Assembly: GCA_025267735.1 (NCBI GenBank)
Contig: CM046299.1
Coordinates: forward strand, 21,660,232-21,724,231
Reading direction: 5' to 3'
Origin: Mactra quadrangularis
Lineage: Eukaryota > Mollusca > Bivalvia > Venerida > Mactridae
Length of the DNA: 64,000 nt
The position numbers and the translations under genes were made by a program. The notes under the pieces were generated by a model. The model did not search any database. It had not been told where the DNA came from and worked only from the letters and a program-made list of their open reading frames with translations. Positions 1-11,600 of the stretch are shown here, one piece after another. The number at the start of each line of letters is the position of its first letter. The first letter of the stretch is position 1.

Positions 1-80
1 GTTGGAGCAATTGTTGGAGCCACTGTGGCTATTATAATTGTCATCATTGTAGTACTTGTTCTGGTAGTGTTATGGAAGAG
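1..80 (+). CDS. Copy A transmembrane exon (left edge cut)
   Basis: Encodes VGAIVGAT followed by a run of I/V/L and ends LVVLWK before GT at 81. The reading phase leaves two bases (AG) to be completed by the next exon, as in copies B and C. The window starts inside this exon. Confidence 0.8.
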
Positions 81-1254
81 GTATGCTATATGCTTAATAA
101 TATGTGATTATATTCATACTGTTTCTCCTAATGAAATTCCAATGTATGACTCATGAAGGGTATTTTATTTGCAACAAGGCAAACTATTTAAAGCAAGGGA
201 AACAAACTAAAGTATAGATACATTTCACATATTTACTAATAAATATTTGTGTTATTTGCAATAAGTAATCAGTGAAACGTGTGCTAATCTTAATCGTAAA
301 AGATAATGGCCATATATTTGGGACATTCATAATCAGTGAAAGAAAGAACAAAATTATATTGTTCATTACTCGTTAGATTCATACAAAATACTTTAAATCA
401 GTATCAAGATATAGACAGGAGACTATGAATTGTACAAAAATGGGGAAAATATTAAAAAATGTACATTATTAAACCTAAATATTTTTACATATGTGTCGAA
501 TGCTAAAGAATTTAACATAAACCATTTAAATACTTTCTGCTATTCTAAATAAATCTGTTACAGGGGTATGAAGTTTCCGTTCAAAAAGGCAAGGAAATTG
601 GAAAGGAAAAAGACACAGGCAACTAACATGACGTACAATTTTGCTAGACCAGATAATACTATTCAAGGTACAGCCGAATCTACTTTTAACGACTATGCAG
701 ACGTAGATGTAAGCAAAATGACACCAGGTACAGGAGTGACACAAAATGGTGATGCAAACAGGACCAGTGATTCTTCGAATGAGCCACATCCTTATATCGT
801 TCTTGAAAAGGGGAACGAAGGTACATATGACACAACAAAAACAACTCCTCAAATCCATTATCAACATACATTCAATCCATATAATGAAATAAGCCTTGAA
901 GAAAGTTCTAATTATGATCATATTGGTGCACATGTCAACGATTCTAAAACACTTGGTTTGGACAATCCTTACAATTCAACAACGCTGGCAAGTTCAAACA
1001 AATATAATGGATTAAAAAACAATGCTTTCAATAGAAATGACGAAAGTGACGACACTTATAATCACATTGACGGTCAGTTACTTCAAACTGAGTTTAACCA
1101 GTCGGACAACCCGTATAACACAACAGCGTTAGGACAATACCTAGGTCACAACCTACAGAACGATTACGGAGGTACCAACATTGCTTTTAATAGTAATGAC
1201 GAATGTGACGACACTTATAATCACATTGGTGACCAGCCTGGTCAAAATGATTAA
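1..1254 (+). CDS. Receptor copy A, 3' end: TM exon and tyrosine-motif tail (partial)
   Basis: These are the last two exons of a membrane receptor whose 5' part lies left of the window. Exon 1-80 encodes a valine/isoleucine-rich transmembrane helix ending WK, with donor GT at 81. Exon 564-1254 follows a pyrimidine-rich acceptor (CAG at 561-563), completes an Arg codon and encodes the cytoplasmic tail. The Met at 568 is internal: copy B has Ile there, so 568 is not a start. The tail has a basic juxtamembrane stretch, then YADV, YIVL, an ITAM-like YNEI-x7-YDHI at 880-924, and two DTYNHI repeats. A TAA at 1252-1254 replaces the CAA of copy B. The frame stays open beyond it to the ancestral stop at 1375-1377. 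Nearly identical to the 3' end of copy C. Function is inferred from motifs only. Confidence 0.75.
564..1254 (+). CDS. Copy A cytoplasmic-tail exon, early stop
   Basis: About 229 tail residues with five YxxI/L/V motifs. The exon begins after TTACAG and ends at TAA 1252-1254. The following 120 bases keep the same frame and still encode NPYNTT, AFNNND and DTYTHI before the old stop at 1375-1377, so the loss of the last repeat is recent. No sign of decay elsewhere in the exon. Confidence 0.8.
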
Positions 1255-1377
1255 ACAACTACGGATAATCCGTATAATACAACAACGCCAGGTGATGCAC
1301 AGACGAATGGTGTTAATAACTCTGCTTTCAACAACAATGATGATAGTGAGGACACATACACTCATATTTACGGTTAA

Positions 1378-4300
1378 GTTCCTATGACTAAACCGACATT
1401 CACAGAAAATTATTATGCCACTTAGAATTAGTGAGTTTATTTTTAAACGGATGGTGTTACCTGTGATGTTATGACAATTAATAGTTTTATTGTAATCAAG
1501 ACATGTTGATGATTACTAGTATATTGGAAACTCTTGTATTCTACTTGTATAAAAACTTTTTTTAATATTTCAGTATATTCTTCTATTCTTCTAATATAAT
1601 GCATAAAATGGCACTGCATGAAAAGTATTAGTGGTGTAAATATATTTGTGTACTACTAAGGAAATATTTGATGTAAGTCAAATGTTATTTTACATCGTAC
1701 GTTATGACCTTAATGTTATACATTTACTTCTAAGAAAACAAGGTTTGATACTGCTATGATGATTCTACCATAGAATCTATGTTCCATAGTTATAAAAAGG
1801 AATTCTCATTTTTGTTAACGTCATCAATATATCAAAGGAATGTAATAATATCCAGATTTATTTATTGTTAGAATTAGAATGAAAACTAACATTGTTTGAA
1901 TATTTATCATAATCAATAACATATCATCATAATTGTCATGTTTTGAATGGTATTATATTATGTATCACTGTTTTAATATGTAAATGGACTTCTATTTATC
2001 ATCATAGTATCACTTATTTTCTTTTTATTTTGTTTCCATGCTTTAATTGTATAGGGCTTTATTTTGAATTGGATATTGGATATTTTACTGGAATTCTGTC
2101 AGAGTTAACTTGATTTACTAGTTCAATGCAATCAGATAGACTGCTTTCGTTCAAAGTATGAATATGCACCAGTTAACGATATAAAACATGGTGCTATAGT
2201 AAGGTTTCTTTAATGATAAAAATATTTTTTTGAACGATTGTAGAACTATTCAAAAGTTGAGTATCAAGTTATATTTGACAAATGTGTTTATACATAGTTG
2301 ATGTTTTAGTGTGTGATCATCATTATGGAGAGTTATAACATTGTAATTTCCATCATTTACTCGACTATCATAATTATATATCCAAACATTTGGTAAATGT
2401 TTTTTTGATATAATATCTTTGTTACTAATCTTACTTATAATATTGTTAAAAATATAATATAATTATTAGAAACTGCATTTTTGTGAGAGCTTTTCTTTAA
2501 ACAAAAAAATGGACATGTGCAGTGATATAATATACATCAAACAATAACAGTCAAAACTTATTGGCACTGTGTAGTTGATAGATAACGACTCTCTGATCGA
2601 CGACAGCGGTTTACGTTCAGCAACATACATTAAAGGTCCCTCATTACGTTCCTTCACCACTTATTTGTTGCAGTTAAAGTAAACTGTTTAGACGTGAATC
2701 TGAACAATATATACTAGTACGTCCTGAAAATAGACATGGTTTCCAGATAATAGAAATGATTAATTATATGACATTAAATGTCGTTTTTATCACTTAGACA
2801 ATATTGAAATTACAATACTTGTAACTAAACTTCATACCCATTCTCCTCATAAACAAGAATGTTTATATCGATTTTGAACATGAAGTGAAAAATAAAGAAA
2901 GCAATTACTTAACAACATTTCGCCATATGAGGTGTACATATAAAGTACAAATACAACCAAAATCTCTCCTATGCATCATTCGAATTTTTAACTCGTTCAC
3001 TTTCTACCCTCTGCGAAAAGTCTTCGTGCAAACAGATGTTTAGACAGAGACACATACACATACACGTTTTCATCGCATTATTGTCACGTGGTTTTTATAA
3101 TTTGATGTGTGATGTTACTAGAATACAAACAAATATCACGCCTATAATTTCAAAATGTCGATATGCAAAGTTGTTGGATAGTTGCATTAGAAAATAATGA
3201 AAAATTAACTAAAACGTTGTGAAATACATCACATTCAACTTTAAGATTCAACTCACAGTTCATGGTAAAGGACAATATCATAATTCTACACTCAATATTG
3301 CAGCGATGTGAAGTAAGGTTGAGTATTCACTTAGCTGTTACCCAAAACAGAGCATTTATGTGTAAGGTATAATTTACACTCATCCATATTACAAAATAAA
3401 GATATTTGATATTTTCAAGCGTTTCTTAATACAAGTAAATTTGGTCTTGAGGCTTATATAAAGGGTTTAGCTTATATTTCAATACGTATTTAAATAATAA
3501 CACGTTATTCAACAATTGTACTAGCAATTGCATGTTACTTTAAATGGTATTCGTCTAAATAATATTATTATTGTTTGATGGATTAAGTATACGTTTTAAT
3601 CACGTCTTTGATAAACAAAAAATTTGTAATGAATATCACCGAGTAAGTCTAAATTTGGCAATCTGTTTTTGATAATAACATGGTGAGCTGCTTATGCGAT
3701 TTTCTTGATAATTGTGCAAGTTGGTAAATGCCTAGATTATTTTACCGAAAAGAATATGGTTTGTGTGATCTATTTTTTTTATTGTATTATATAAAATAAG
3801 AATACATTACTCGACAAAATACCAAAAAGTTCTAACAACATTGAGTATCTGTTAAGCGACATGGTTGGGAAGAAGCAGGACAACGTATGTGGTTGTTGGT
3901 AGTTTTCTGAAAAATATACTTGACTAAAACAATTACAAGTTTCTGCATTTTAATTATATTCATCCACATACATTTTTAGACTGTGGTCCATTTTCAAAAA
4001 CACATAAACGAATGCAGTGTTTATTATTAATTGCCTGCTATGTGATGTTGCAGCACATGAATATGTTATTAGTTGACGGGCACACTAGAGATGAGTCAAT
4101 ATTACTGTCTACATTATACTAACCTTAACTGTAAATCACCTTAGGTTGATGGTATATTAAGTTGTTTCCCTGCAGGTTTGCTGGTACGCATTTTACCCAA
4201 TTCGCAGACTTTAAACTTTGCCCTTCTAACTAATAGAGGTTCAAGGTTTTAGTCAAGCTATAAAGAATGACTCTTTGTAAGAGAAAGTAGCCAGGATGCC

Positions 4301-5023
4301 ATATTATGAAAGATCTTACCATAATGAAGTAATGTAATATAATTCTAGTAGGATTTTCGATTAAAATGATCGTAAGATCATAAATAAAACCAGATTAGTT
4401 ATGACGCATAATGGAATTCTAGAACTGGTGCAAACAGATAAAGATTATTATGTAGGTGAACTGTTCGGCTCTGATGACTTTGACTGTTTAAATAGGCGTT
4501 CACCAGAGATAAACAAATATGTTCTTTTTACTTCTTAAGGACTGCTTTTTATACAAAATCACATAATTACATTTGCTATTGATAACTAGTTGGTCCTTGT
4601 GTGTAATACGTTATCATTTAAATCTGTCACATGCAGGTATCAAATTTCTGAGCATAAAAATATGCATCGCTTAAAGCTAACAGCTCAGTAAATTTTGCCA
4701 TTATTTTTGTTACCTGTCAGTGTATGTTATTGTGTCCACAAAATGAATTATAATACATTATTTTATACACACTGACCTACAGATTGTGAGAAATGTAAAA
4801 CAAAAGTCACAAAAACGCATTAAAATCATTTATACCGTTACAGTGTATTTTTATACATAAAATACCACCTTTACGCGTGTATTTTATATAAACATTAAAA
4901 TTGTAATTTTCTAAGCACTGCTTGACTGCTTCTAAAAATGTTTATACAAAATTTGAGACTTTAAGAAAATTTGATTTTTGAGCTTAAATATGTGAACAAT
5001 CAGCTCAAACTAATAGAAGCTCT
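1378..5023. other. Spacer A to B: 3' flank, no gene seen
   Basis: AT-rich, no ORF with recognisable similarity. It matches 55923-60122 (C to D spacer) nearly base for base apart from an insertion of roughly 0.5 kb there. From about 3400 it also matches, more weakly, 22440-27196 in the B to C spacer. It must hold the 3' UTR of copy A, but I cannot fix a polyadenylation site. Confidence 0.6.
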
Positions 5024-5310
5024 AACCCGGGTCGATAGCGACGTTGATAGCGCGCCGGGATTTGAAATCTCGTGTCCCGAATGGGGTACGGGTTCGAATC
5101 CCACCCGAGCATGTTATACCCTTTCATGAAAATTTGACAATAATGTCAATTTTACTCAATTGATAAGATGATATGGAGAATTTGCGGCCTTGTGGAAGGG
5201 TAGGTGAGTACTGGTTATAGACAAAGGTCCAGGAAAGCTAGGTTAAGTGCGCTGGACGCCGTAAATGACCTAAATTGTGTTAACACGGCGTTAAACTCAG
5301 TGAAAAATAG
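5024..5310 (+). mobile_element. tRNA-derived SINE upstream of copy B
   Basis: Begins AACCCGGGTCGATAGCG and has an RNA polymerase III B-box-like GGTTCGAATCC near 5091. The body ends with a conserved 3' segment (CCAGGAAAGCTAGGTTA, then GACCTAAAT and GGCGTTAAACTCAG). The same element sits at the same place upstream of C and D, so it predates the duplications. SINE family name not assigned. Confidence 0.8.
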
Positions 5311-5429
5311 ACGCTCTCGTGATGTAGATTATTTAAATACAGGGAAATAAAATTTGCAATCAGGGACTCAGGGCTACATCAAGCGCTAATCTTTAAGAGG
5401 AAAACTAATGTTTAAGTGATACAGTAGTA

Positions 5430-5558
5430 TGTGTACATGTATAATATAAAATACAGATCCAAATTTGGTTGTTTAAAACTGCCTGTTTGAATATCATGGT
5501 CTTATTTTGATACACACGAGTAGTCGCCAGCGAACAAGTAAACAAGCTAACAAGAAAA
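5430..5558 (+). promoter_or_regulatory. Candidate core promoter and 5' UTR of copy B
   Basis: A TATA-like run (TATAATATAAAATA) lies at 5440-5453, about 105 bases before the ATG. The stretch from there to the ATG is conserved in copies C (27596-27703) and D (60540-60657), including CTAACAAGAAAAATGG at the start codon. No experimental support; the transcription start is not known. Confidence 0.35.
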
Positions 5559-5613
5559 ATGGATTTATATGAATATTTGTGTTTTATATTACTTACTACG
5601 GTGTGTTACTTAG
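5559..5613 (+). CDS. Copy B exon 1: signal peptide
   Basis: ATG at 5559, encodes MDLYEYLCFILLTTVCYL and the first base of a Gly/Asp codon; donor GTATGT at 5614. Hydrophobic core suits a secretory signal. Identical in copy D and nearly so in copy C. Confidence 0.8.
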
Positions 5614-8600
5614 GTATGTCGGAACTATTAACTTTGTTTCAAATTCTTTATGGTCACTGTACAGCTTTCATTCATTTATTAATTTCATGAATATAAATGT
5701 GTATTTTATAAACCATGATGAATGGGTAAATTTCGCAATAAACATAAATGTCTTCATTTAGTTTTCTTACCTGAAGAAATAACAAGTTGAAACTAACTGT
5801 TTAATTGTTTTTTCACTGTCTTTACAAATACTGATTCTATAACTAGTAGAAAAATCATAATCAGAAGTACGAAACGTTTTATTTGATTCTTTGTTCTAAT
5901 TATATACAGTTTATCAACATTACAGTGACATCTTTAATTACCTTTCACTTTTGTTAATGTGTTATTTGTTTTTAAAGGTTCTCATTCACAGATTTCAACT
6001 TAAATATAAGATTTTTCTAAAATTAACAAAATTGTATGGACACATTTCTTAAAGCAGGAAAATAATGACAAAATAATGATAATGACAAATTACTGCATAT
6101 TGACAAACAACTACACATGATGGTATTACAAGTAGTAAAAATATACCCCGTATGTCACGGTACAGACAGTTTTAGTGCATCTGTTTTTACTTTCATTGTA
6201 TATATATGCAACCTATAGGCCAGCTTGTCTTAAAATTTGAAGAATTATTTTTTTGACACAATTACAGGCACTGAAAGGTATTTTAAACATATAGAAAAAT
6301 CTTAACCAAATATGTGAGCAAGTACCTTTAATTTTGTGAGAAAATACTTGTACACGTATAACTGTGATATTTGATTATGTTTCGATTGAATTTTCTTCAA
6401 AAATACTCTTATAGCATTTTACAAAAGTACTATACTGCACATGTTTATTTAAGTTTACATTATTCTTGAATGTTCTCTCTTTTTAAATTGTTTGTAATTG
6501 ATTATATGTAAAATGTCATTGTCACATGATTGTATATTTTATGCAATACATTGTATGATCACACGGATCTATTGACCTATTGATTGCTGAAATAAAATCT
6601 TCTTCTTCGTATAACTATTATAGTTGTATAAAGTATATTACTCCTCCTCTAAAACGGTCTTTTTTTATAAATATCTTTACTCGTAAATATTAAATTGTAT
6701 AGTTGAAAAATAAGCTTTTTTACAAGTGCAAAGGTAATTTCGGATGGGTCTGAAGTTTTGTTATTTACGGAAGCCAGCTCACAAAACCAATATTTCTAGA
6801 CTTTTTTCTTTGCGAGTACTCGCTGAAAGCTCCTCAATGAGCCGACGACTTCTACATAGTTAGAGTAAAGTAGACCGTATTTGTTGAATTGCTATGACAT
6901 GCATCAGCCAGGAATTGAGCCTGAGCCACAGCACCCAAGACCAGAGTTCTAACCACTTGACAACTACCACGGTACTCATTACACTAAAACAAGCGTAAAA
7001 CAGTCTAATGTTTAAGGGAAGGAAGTTGGGATACTTAAAGACTATATTCATATTTTTATTTCATGACTTCTTTTATCGCGATCATTTTAATATTGTTTTG
7101 ATTAATCTTTTGCAAAAACGTTCTAACATTATTAACCGATATAACTATGTATTTACATTGAACATGGCAATGATTTACACGACATTGAGAAATGTTTATG
7201 TACTTGAAGACATTATAGCTGATTAAAAATTTTACAAAATGTCTCAAATGGAAAGATAATTTACAAAATAAATGAAAATTCCAGACATTTTACAAATTGC
7301 CTTAACAGACAAATTTCCTGTAACATGGTATATAGACACGCGATCTTCTGAATGTAAACAGACATTTGTTTTCGTGAAAACAAAGAGCGCATTAATCAAC
7401 TATTATTTTTCCTTGTCCAAAAATGCTTATATTAGCATGTAAAGTTTAATTTATTAATCTGAATCCTCCGCAAAAAGTAACCTTAAACATGAACTAGTTT
7501 TTTTCGACTTTTTGTGTAGAGGATTTGCAGCTTATGATAAAAACGCAATCAATTTGAGTTTTCAGGGAAGATAACGTCAGTAGTTATTTTATACGTTATT
7601 TGAATTCATTTAAATAAGTTTCCTTGAAGGAAAAAACGGCGAAAACAATTTTGTTTACCTCATTAGTGTCGTTGTAGATCACGTGACTATACATCTTTTT
7701 AAAGAAAATTTCGTCATTGGAACACTCGATTACCAGTTATGTGTAAATCATTACATTGACAAAACAAGTATTTTATCATGATCAATGTCTCAGCAGTGTT
7801 TACTTACTACATTTATATGGAAAGGAATAAGAAATGCGTGATTCGGGTTACCGAGAAAATCAAAGTACTGAAAGTACTGAATAAACTATTAATTTTACAT
7901 ATGTTTGACTTACTTAATTCAGGAGAGGCAAGAGTATGTTCAAACATATCTATCTGACCAATGTCTTACTCTTTTATCCGACTGAATAAATCCAACTGCA
8001 ATTATGTGCGAGGAAATTAGCCGAGGGCCAACAAATGTAAAATGATGACAAAAGGGTGGATTTTCTAATAGTATCATTGAACTCTTAAAATCGTTCAAAA
8101 CCTTGGAAAGTACCAATCAGGAGTGTCATCACAAAATGTCGGTGTTTTATTCGTCAGTTGTGTCATCTTGAGCTTGGATATAGACAGTAGACTACTGGTT
8201 TGGCAACATTGCCATGAAAAGTTTGTATAATGAGTCGGTCACCGTAAATAACAATTTTAAAAGTGTAAATTATAAACGTAATATACAACAAACATATTTG
8301 TTACAAAAATTGAAAATTTGTAAGTGCTTAAATTTAACTGATAAAGTCAAATTTACAAGTCCCTAATGTAAACAAATCTCATGTGCATCCGTGTTGTATC
8401 CGTCGGATATAATTAAGAGCGTTAATGTCAACATGACTGGAGATAGTGTAAACAACATTGTATACAGTACAACCTCTAGTATAGGACACATTCTCACAAC
8501 ACAAATATCAGGAGTGGTGTATTGTTTAAGGATGCTGGCAACCGTTTCTATTATCAGAGTAGATAGGTATTGGACTTATTTCTAAACAGCTGTTCAAAAA

Positions 8601-11600
8601 TGTCAGCCCCAAATAGCATCATGTAATCATAGGCGGCTGGCACGGATCCGAGTCAAAATACCACGTATATATAGGGTAGTTTTATTCGAAACCGTGCGGG
8701 CCGCCTATCCATGTGATAGTTATGGCTAACTGAAGTTTATTAAACAAATTTTATGAAACAGTCTAGTGTAATATATTGTATACAGTACGGTACCTAATGA
8801 TACGTACAGTAAGCCTTTATAAAGAATCGGTGAGATATTAGGGTTTGTCCTAAAAGGGTTGTTAAATATATAGTTCAACAATTGTTAAAACATGTACAGT
8901 ATACCCTCTGCAGTTCAAACCTCTACAAAACAAATCCAATCCTCTGCACAACAGCAGATTTTGATATTTCCCTAGGGCCTAATTTTACCTGAATTTAACC
9001 TCTGCAGAACAACTACCTCTGAACAGCAACACTTTCTAGCCCCTCCAATTGAGTGTTGTTCAAGAGAGGTTGTACTGTATTATAAATCATAGCACAAACG
9101 ATTGGTTCAAACAGCTGGCTTAAAGGTCAGTATAAGTTTGATCTGTAATTTCAGTAATACTAAAAGCAGAATTCAGCGTCACCGACCACTAGCTACTGTT
9201 TCATAAATACTTCCTCATTCGAACTTATCTGTTAACAATTGAAGTACCACGAACGGTAAGCTTAAATGTATACATGACCAATTTATCAATTTGACACTTA
9301 TGATAACAATCGAGTATTCGTAAATGTATACTGTATAAGGTATGCTTTAAACTTGGCATGTCAATCTAACAAAAGACCAATCTAACTCTCCAAAATAGTA
9401 TTTACAATGTATATATAAAACCAGTGAGTAATATCTAATCTTTTATCTACTAAGTCATAATTCTAAACAATTAATTTTCTTTTCGTGAGAATGATTACTT
9501 TGAAACTGAACCACAACATTGCGGGCTTTAAAAGTGTTTCCCCAATAATCGGATGAGTCTAAATTTAAAATGGCAAAAACATGCCTGGTTGATTTATACA
9601 CTCATACTTGTACACTTGTAAAATAAAGAAACATAAACAAATTACTTGTTATTCAAATGCAAACGATGTAATTTATATTGTAGCTGATATTCACTTTACC
9701 GATATATATCATAAAACGATAGTTTTGCTTATTTAAAAAATACGGAAGTGAAAATGCTACAATGGTAACATGTTTTACCTCGTTTGCAATACGCTGGGGT
9801 ATATCATCATTATACAGAACAACGTCAGGAAGAATCGAGGCACTCAAAGTAGCTAAAGCATCGTCATTTTTTCTCACTCTGACTAAATTATAAAGGAAAC
9901 CGCCTAGCAAGCTTAGTAGGTAGCACACACTAATATACTGTTAGACGGGTCATTGGGTCGATTACCTGTAACCAGGCGGGGCATACTTTCGTGGATTTGG
10001 TCATGAAATAATTGCTGAGGCCATTTTCCCTCATACCTATAATTCTAAATAATATGGGGTAGTTGACAGTCACTGAAGGAAGTGCGTTCTCAGTAACTGG
10101 TTGATAGCTCAATCAAGAGATTTAGTCTTTCCTGGAACAGCGAGTAGTTTGACCGACCGTCTTGATATGATCAATACAATAATGTTGATACGGCCATTAA
10201 TCCATCATCCGCAAGCAGCTGCATTAATACATTTACATAAAAACTCGTGTTCAAAACTGGAGTTGAATTCACGATTCTCCATCAGTAAGAGATTCGAACC
10301 CCTCTAGGGACACTGCTAATTTTCTTAAGCAAGTAATTTACGTACATACGTGCAGTTGTTCCACTTCACTCATGTGTCAATATATACTGTGAGGGATCAC
10401 CTGTTTGAAGGTAATTTCAATCATCAGGGCTGAAGATCTCTATGGTCACAGAGTTTAAACCTCTCTTTAATTTTTCAACTTTTGGTAGTCAATTTAATTC
10501 AACAATGTAAATTTCTTAAACTCAAGGGGAAGGATTGTATACGATACTATTGGTTAATTAGTTAAGCTTTCATTGGGAGGTTTTATTTCTTTACGCTCTA
10601 TTTTTATCATGATAAAACTAGTTAAGACTTTTACAAATTATGCAGCAGCGAAATGATTTATGGATTATTCATTTTTCCGGGTTTATTCTTTCAAGCTGAC
10701 AACAAGAATGAATCGTATGATAATGTGAATACTAACCCGGAACCCAGAATAAATTTGAAATCTGATACTAAGTTTGCCGTGATAATAGACAATATCCAAG
10801 ACGGAAATATGTCTTTCTTATTGATAGCATGCAGGTATTCATCACTTCGTGTCCATCGTAGTGAAGATGTATTAAATGCTACCACCACACCTCCTTTAAA
10901 TATTTGCTGCCCCAAAATTAAGTCTACGGGTGTTATTTTCCTATGTAGAGCATAACTTTGATGAGTATTTTCAGTAGACTGGACAAAGATTACAATCATT
11001 TACAGGTTGAGGAACTCTCCAATTTATTAACTTTGAGATGAAAAATGGCAATCAAGCTGAGACTAATATTTAATAATTACATTATCAGTTTAGTTTTCAG
11101 TACTTATTGCCGACCGACTAGTACTTGATTGTTCACCAAATTTGAGCATTGCCAAAATCTAACAAATGCATATTTTTCAGTTTTTAAACATGTATTTATT
11201 TCACTTTATTTTGTAGACGCTGAATTTGTATTAACAAAAAATAGATATACATGGTCAGACGCTAATCAAACGTGTACATTGGCAACACCACATCTTACGT
11301 TCAGCAAAAACGACATCACACCAGATCTAGACATTCGACCTAGCGCAGATGCATGGTTAGGTTACACCGAAAACATGACATCATTTGAATATTTTGGTAA
11401 GGCTTTACATCATACAATATGTAGGAATACTCTCAATACTATATTTATTCCAATATAGCTTCGGTCGTGGCGTAGTGGTTAGCATGTCTGACTTCGAATA
11501 CGGAGATCGCAGGTTCGAACCAGGTCGCAGTAGGCCATACCCTATACATGAGTTGTCGGCTTAGTGGTAGGGTAAGTTAGCACTGGTGATAGAAAAGTGT

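Larger units (their letters stand above)
5614..11216 (+). other. Copy B intron 1
   Basis: Long phase-1 intron, alignable throughout with intron 1 of copy C (27759-33263), and up to about 8902 nearly identical to that of copy D. It contains an old minus-strand tRNA-like repeat (6905-6975) and an old SINE (9950-10200). Open stretches at 9653-9928 (minus) and 10653-10955 are not supported as exons, because their counterparts in C diverge without protein constraint. Confidence 0.65.

Noticed and set aside
568..570. ATG at 568 (and 55113) as the start of a separate 228-residue gene
   Set aside because: Copy B has ATA (Ile) at this codon, the ATG lies directly after a splice acceptor, and the frame joins the TM exon. 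It is an internal Met.
526..933. 135-codon minus-strand ORF opposite the tail exon, present in all three copies (also 19727-20134 and 55071-55478)
   Set aside because: It runs antisense to a well-supported exon and across its splice acceptor, is Cys/Ile/Phe rich without a motif, and is shared only because the exon is shared.
5024..5110. True tRNA gene
   Set aside because: A and B boxes are present but no seven-base acceptor stem or CCA-end context closes. It continues into a SINE body shared by several copies.
5579..5761. 60-codon ORF starting inside exon 1 of B (also 60678-60860 in D)
   Set aside because: It overlaps exon 1 in another frame and runs into the intron. A shadow of the signal-peptide exon.
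9653..9928. Minus-strand ORF conserved in introns 1 of B and C (31610-31804), with a donor-like GAG|GTAAAA
   Set aside because: Nearly all differences between the two copies change the amino acid, so there is no sign of protein selection. Likely an old relic.
10653..10955. Plus-strand ORF with a donor-like GCATGCAG|GTATTC, aligned with 32670-32860 in C
   Set aside because: Copy C has an in-frame stop and a 5-base deletion in the same stretch, so it is not a conserved exon.
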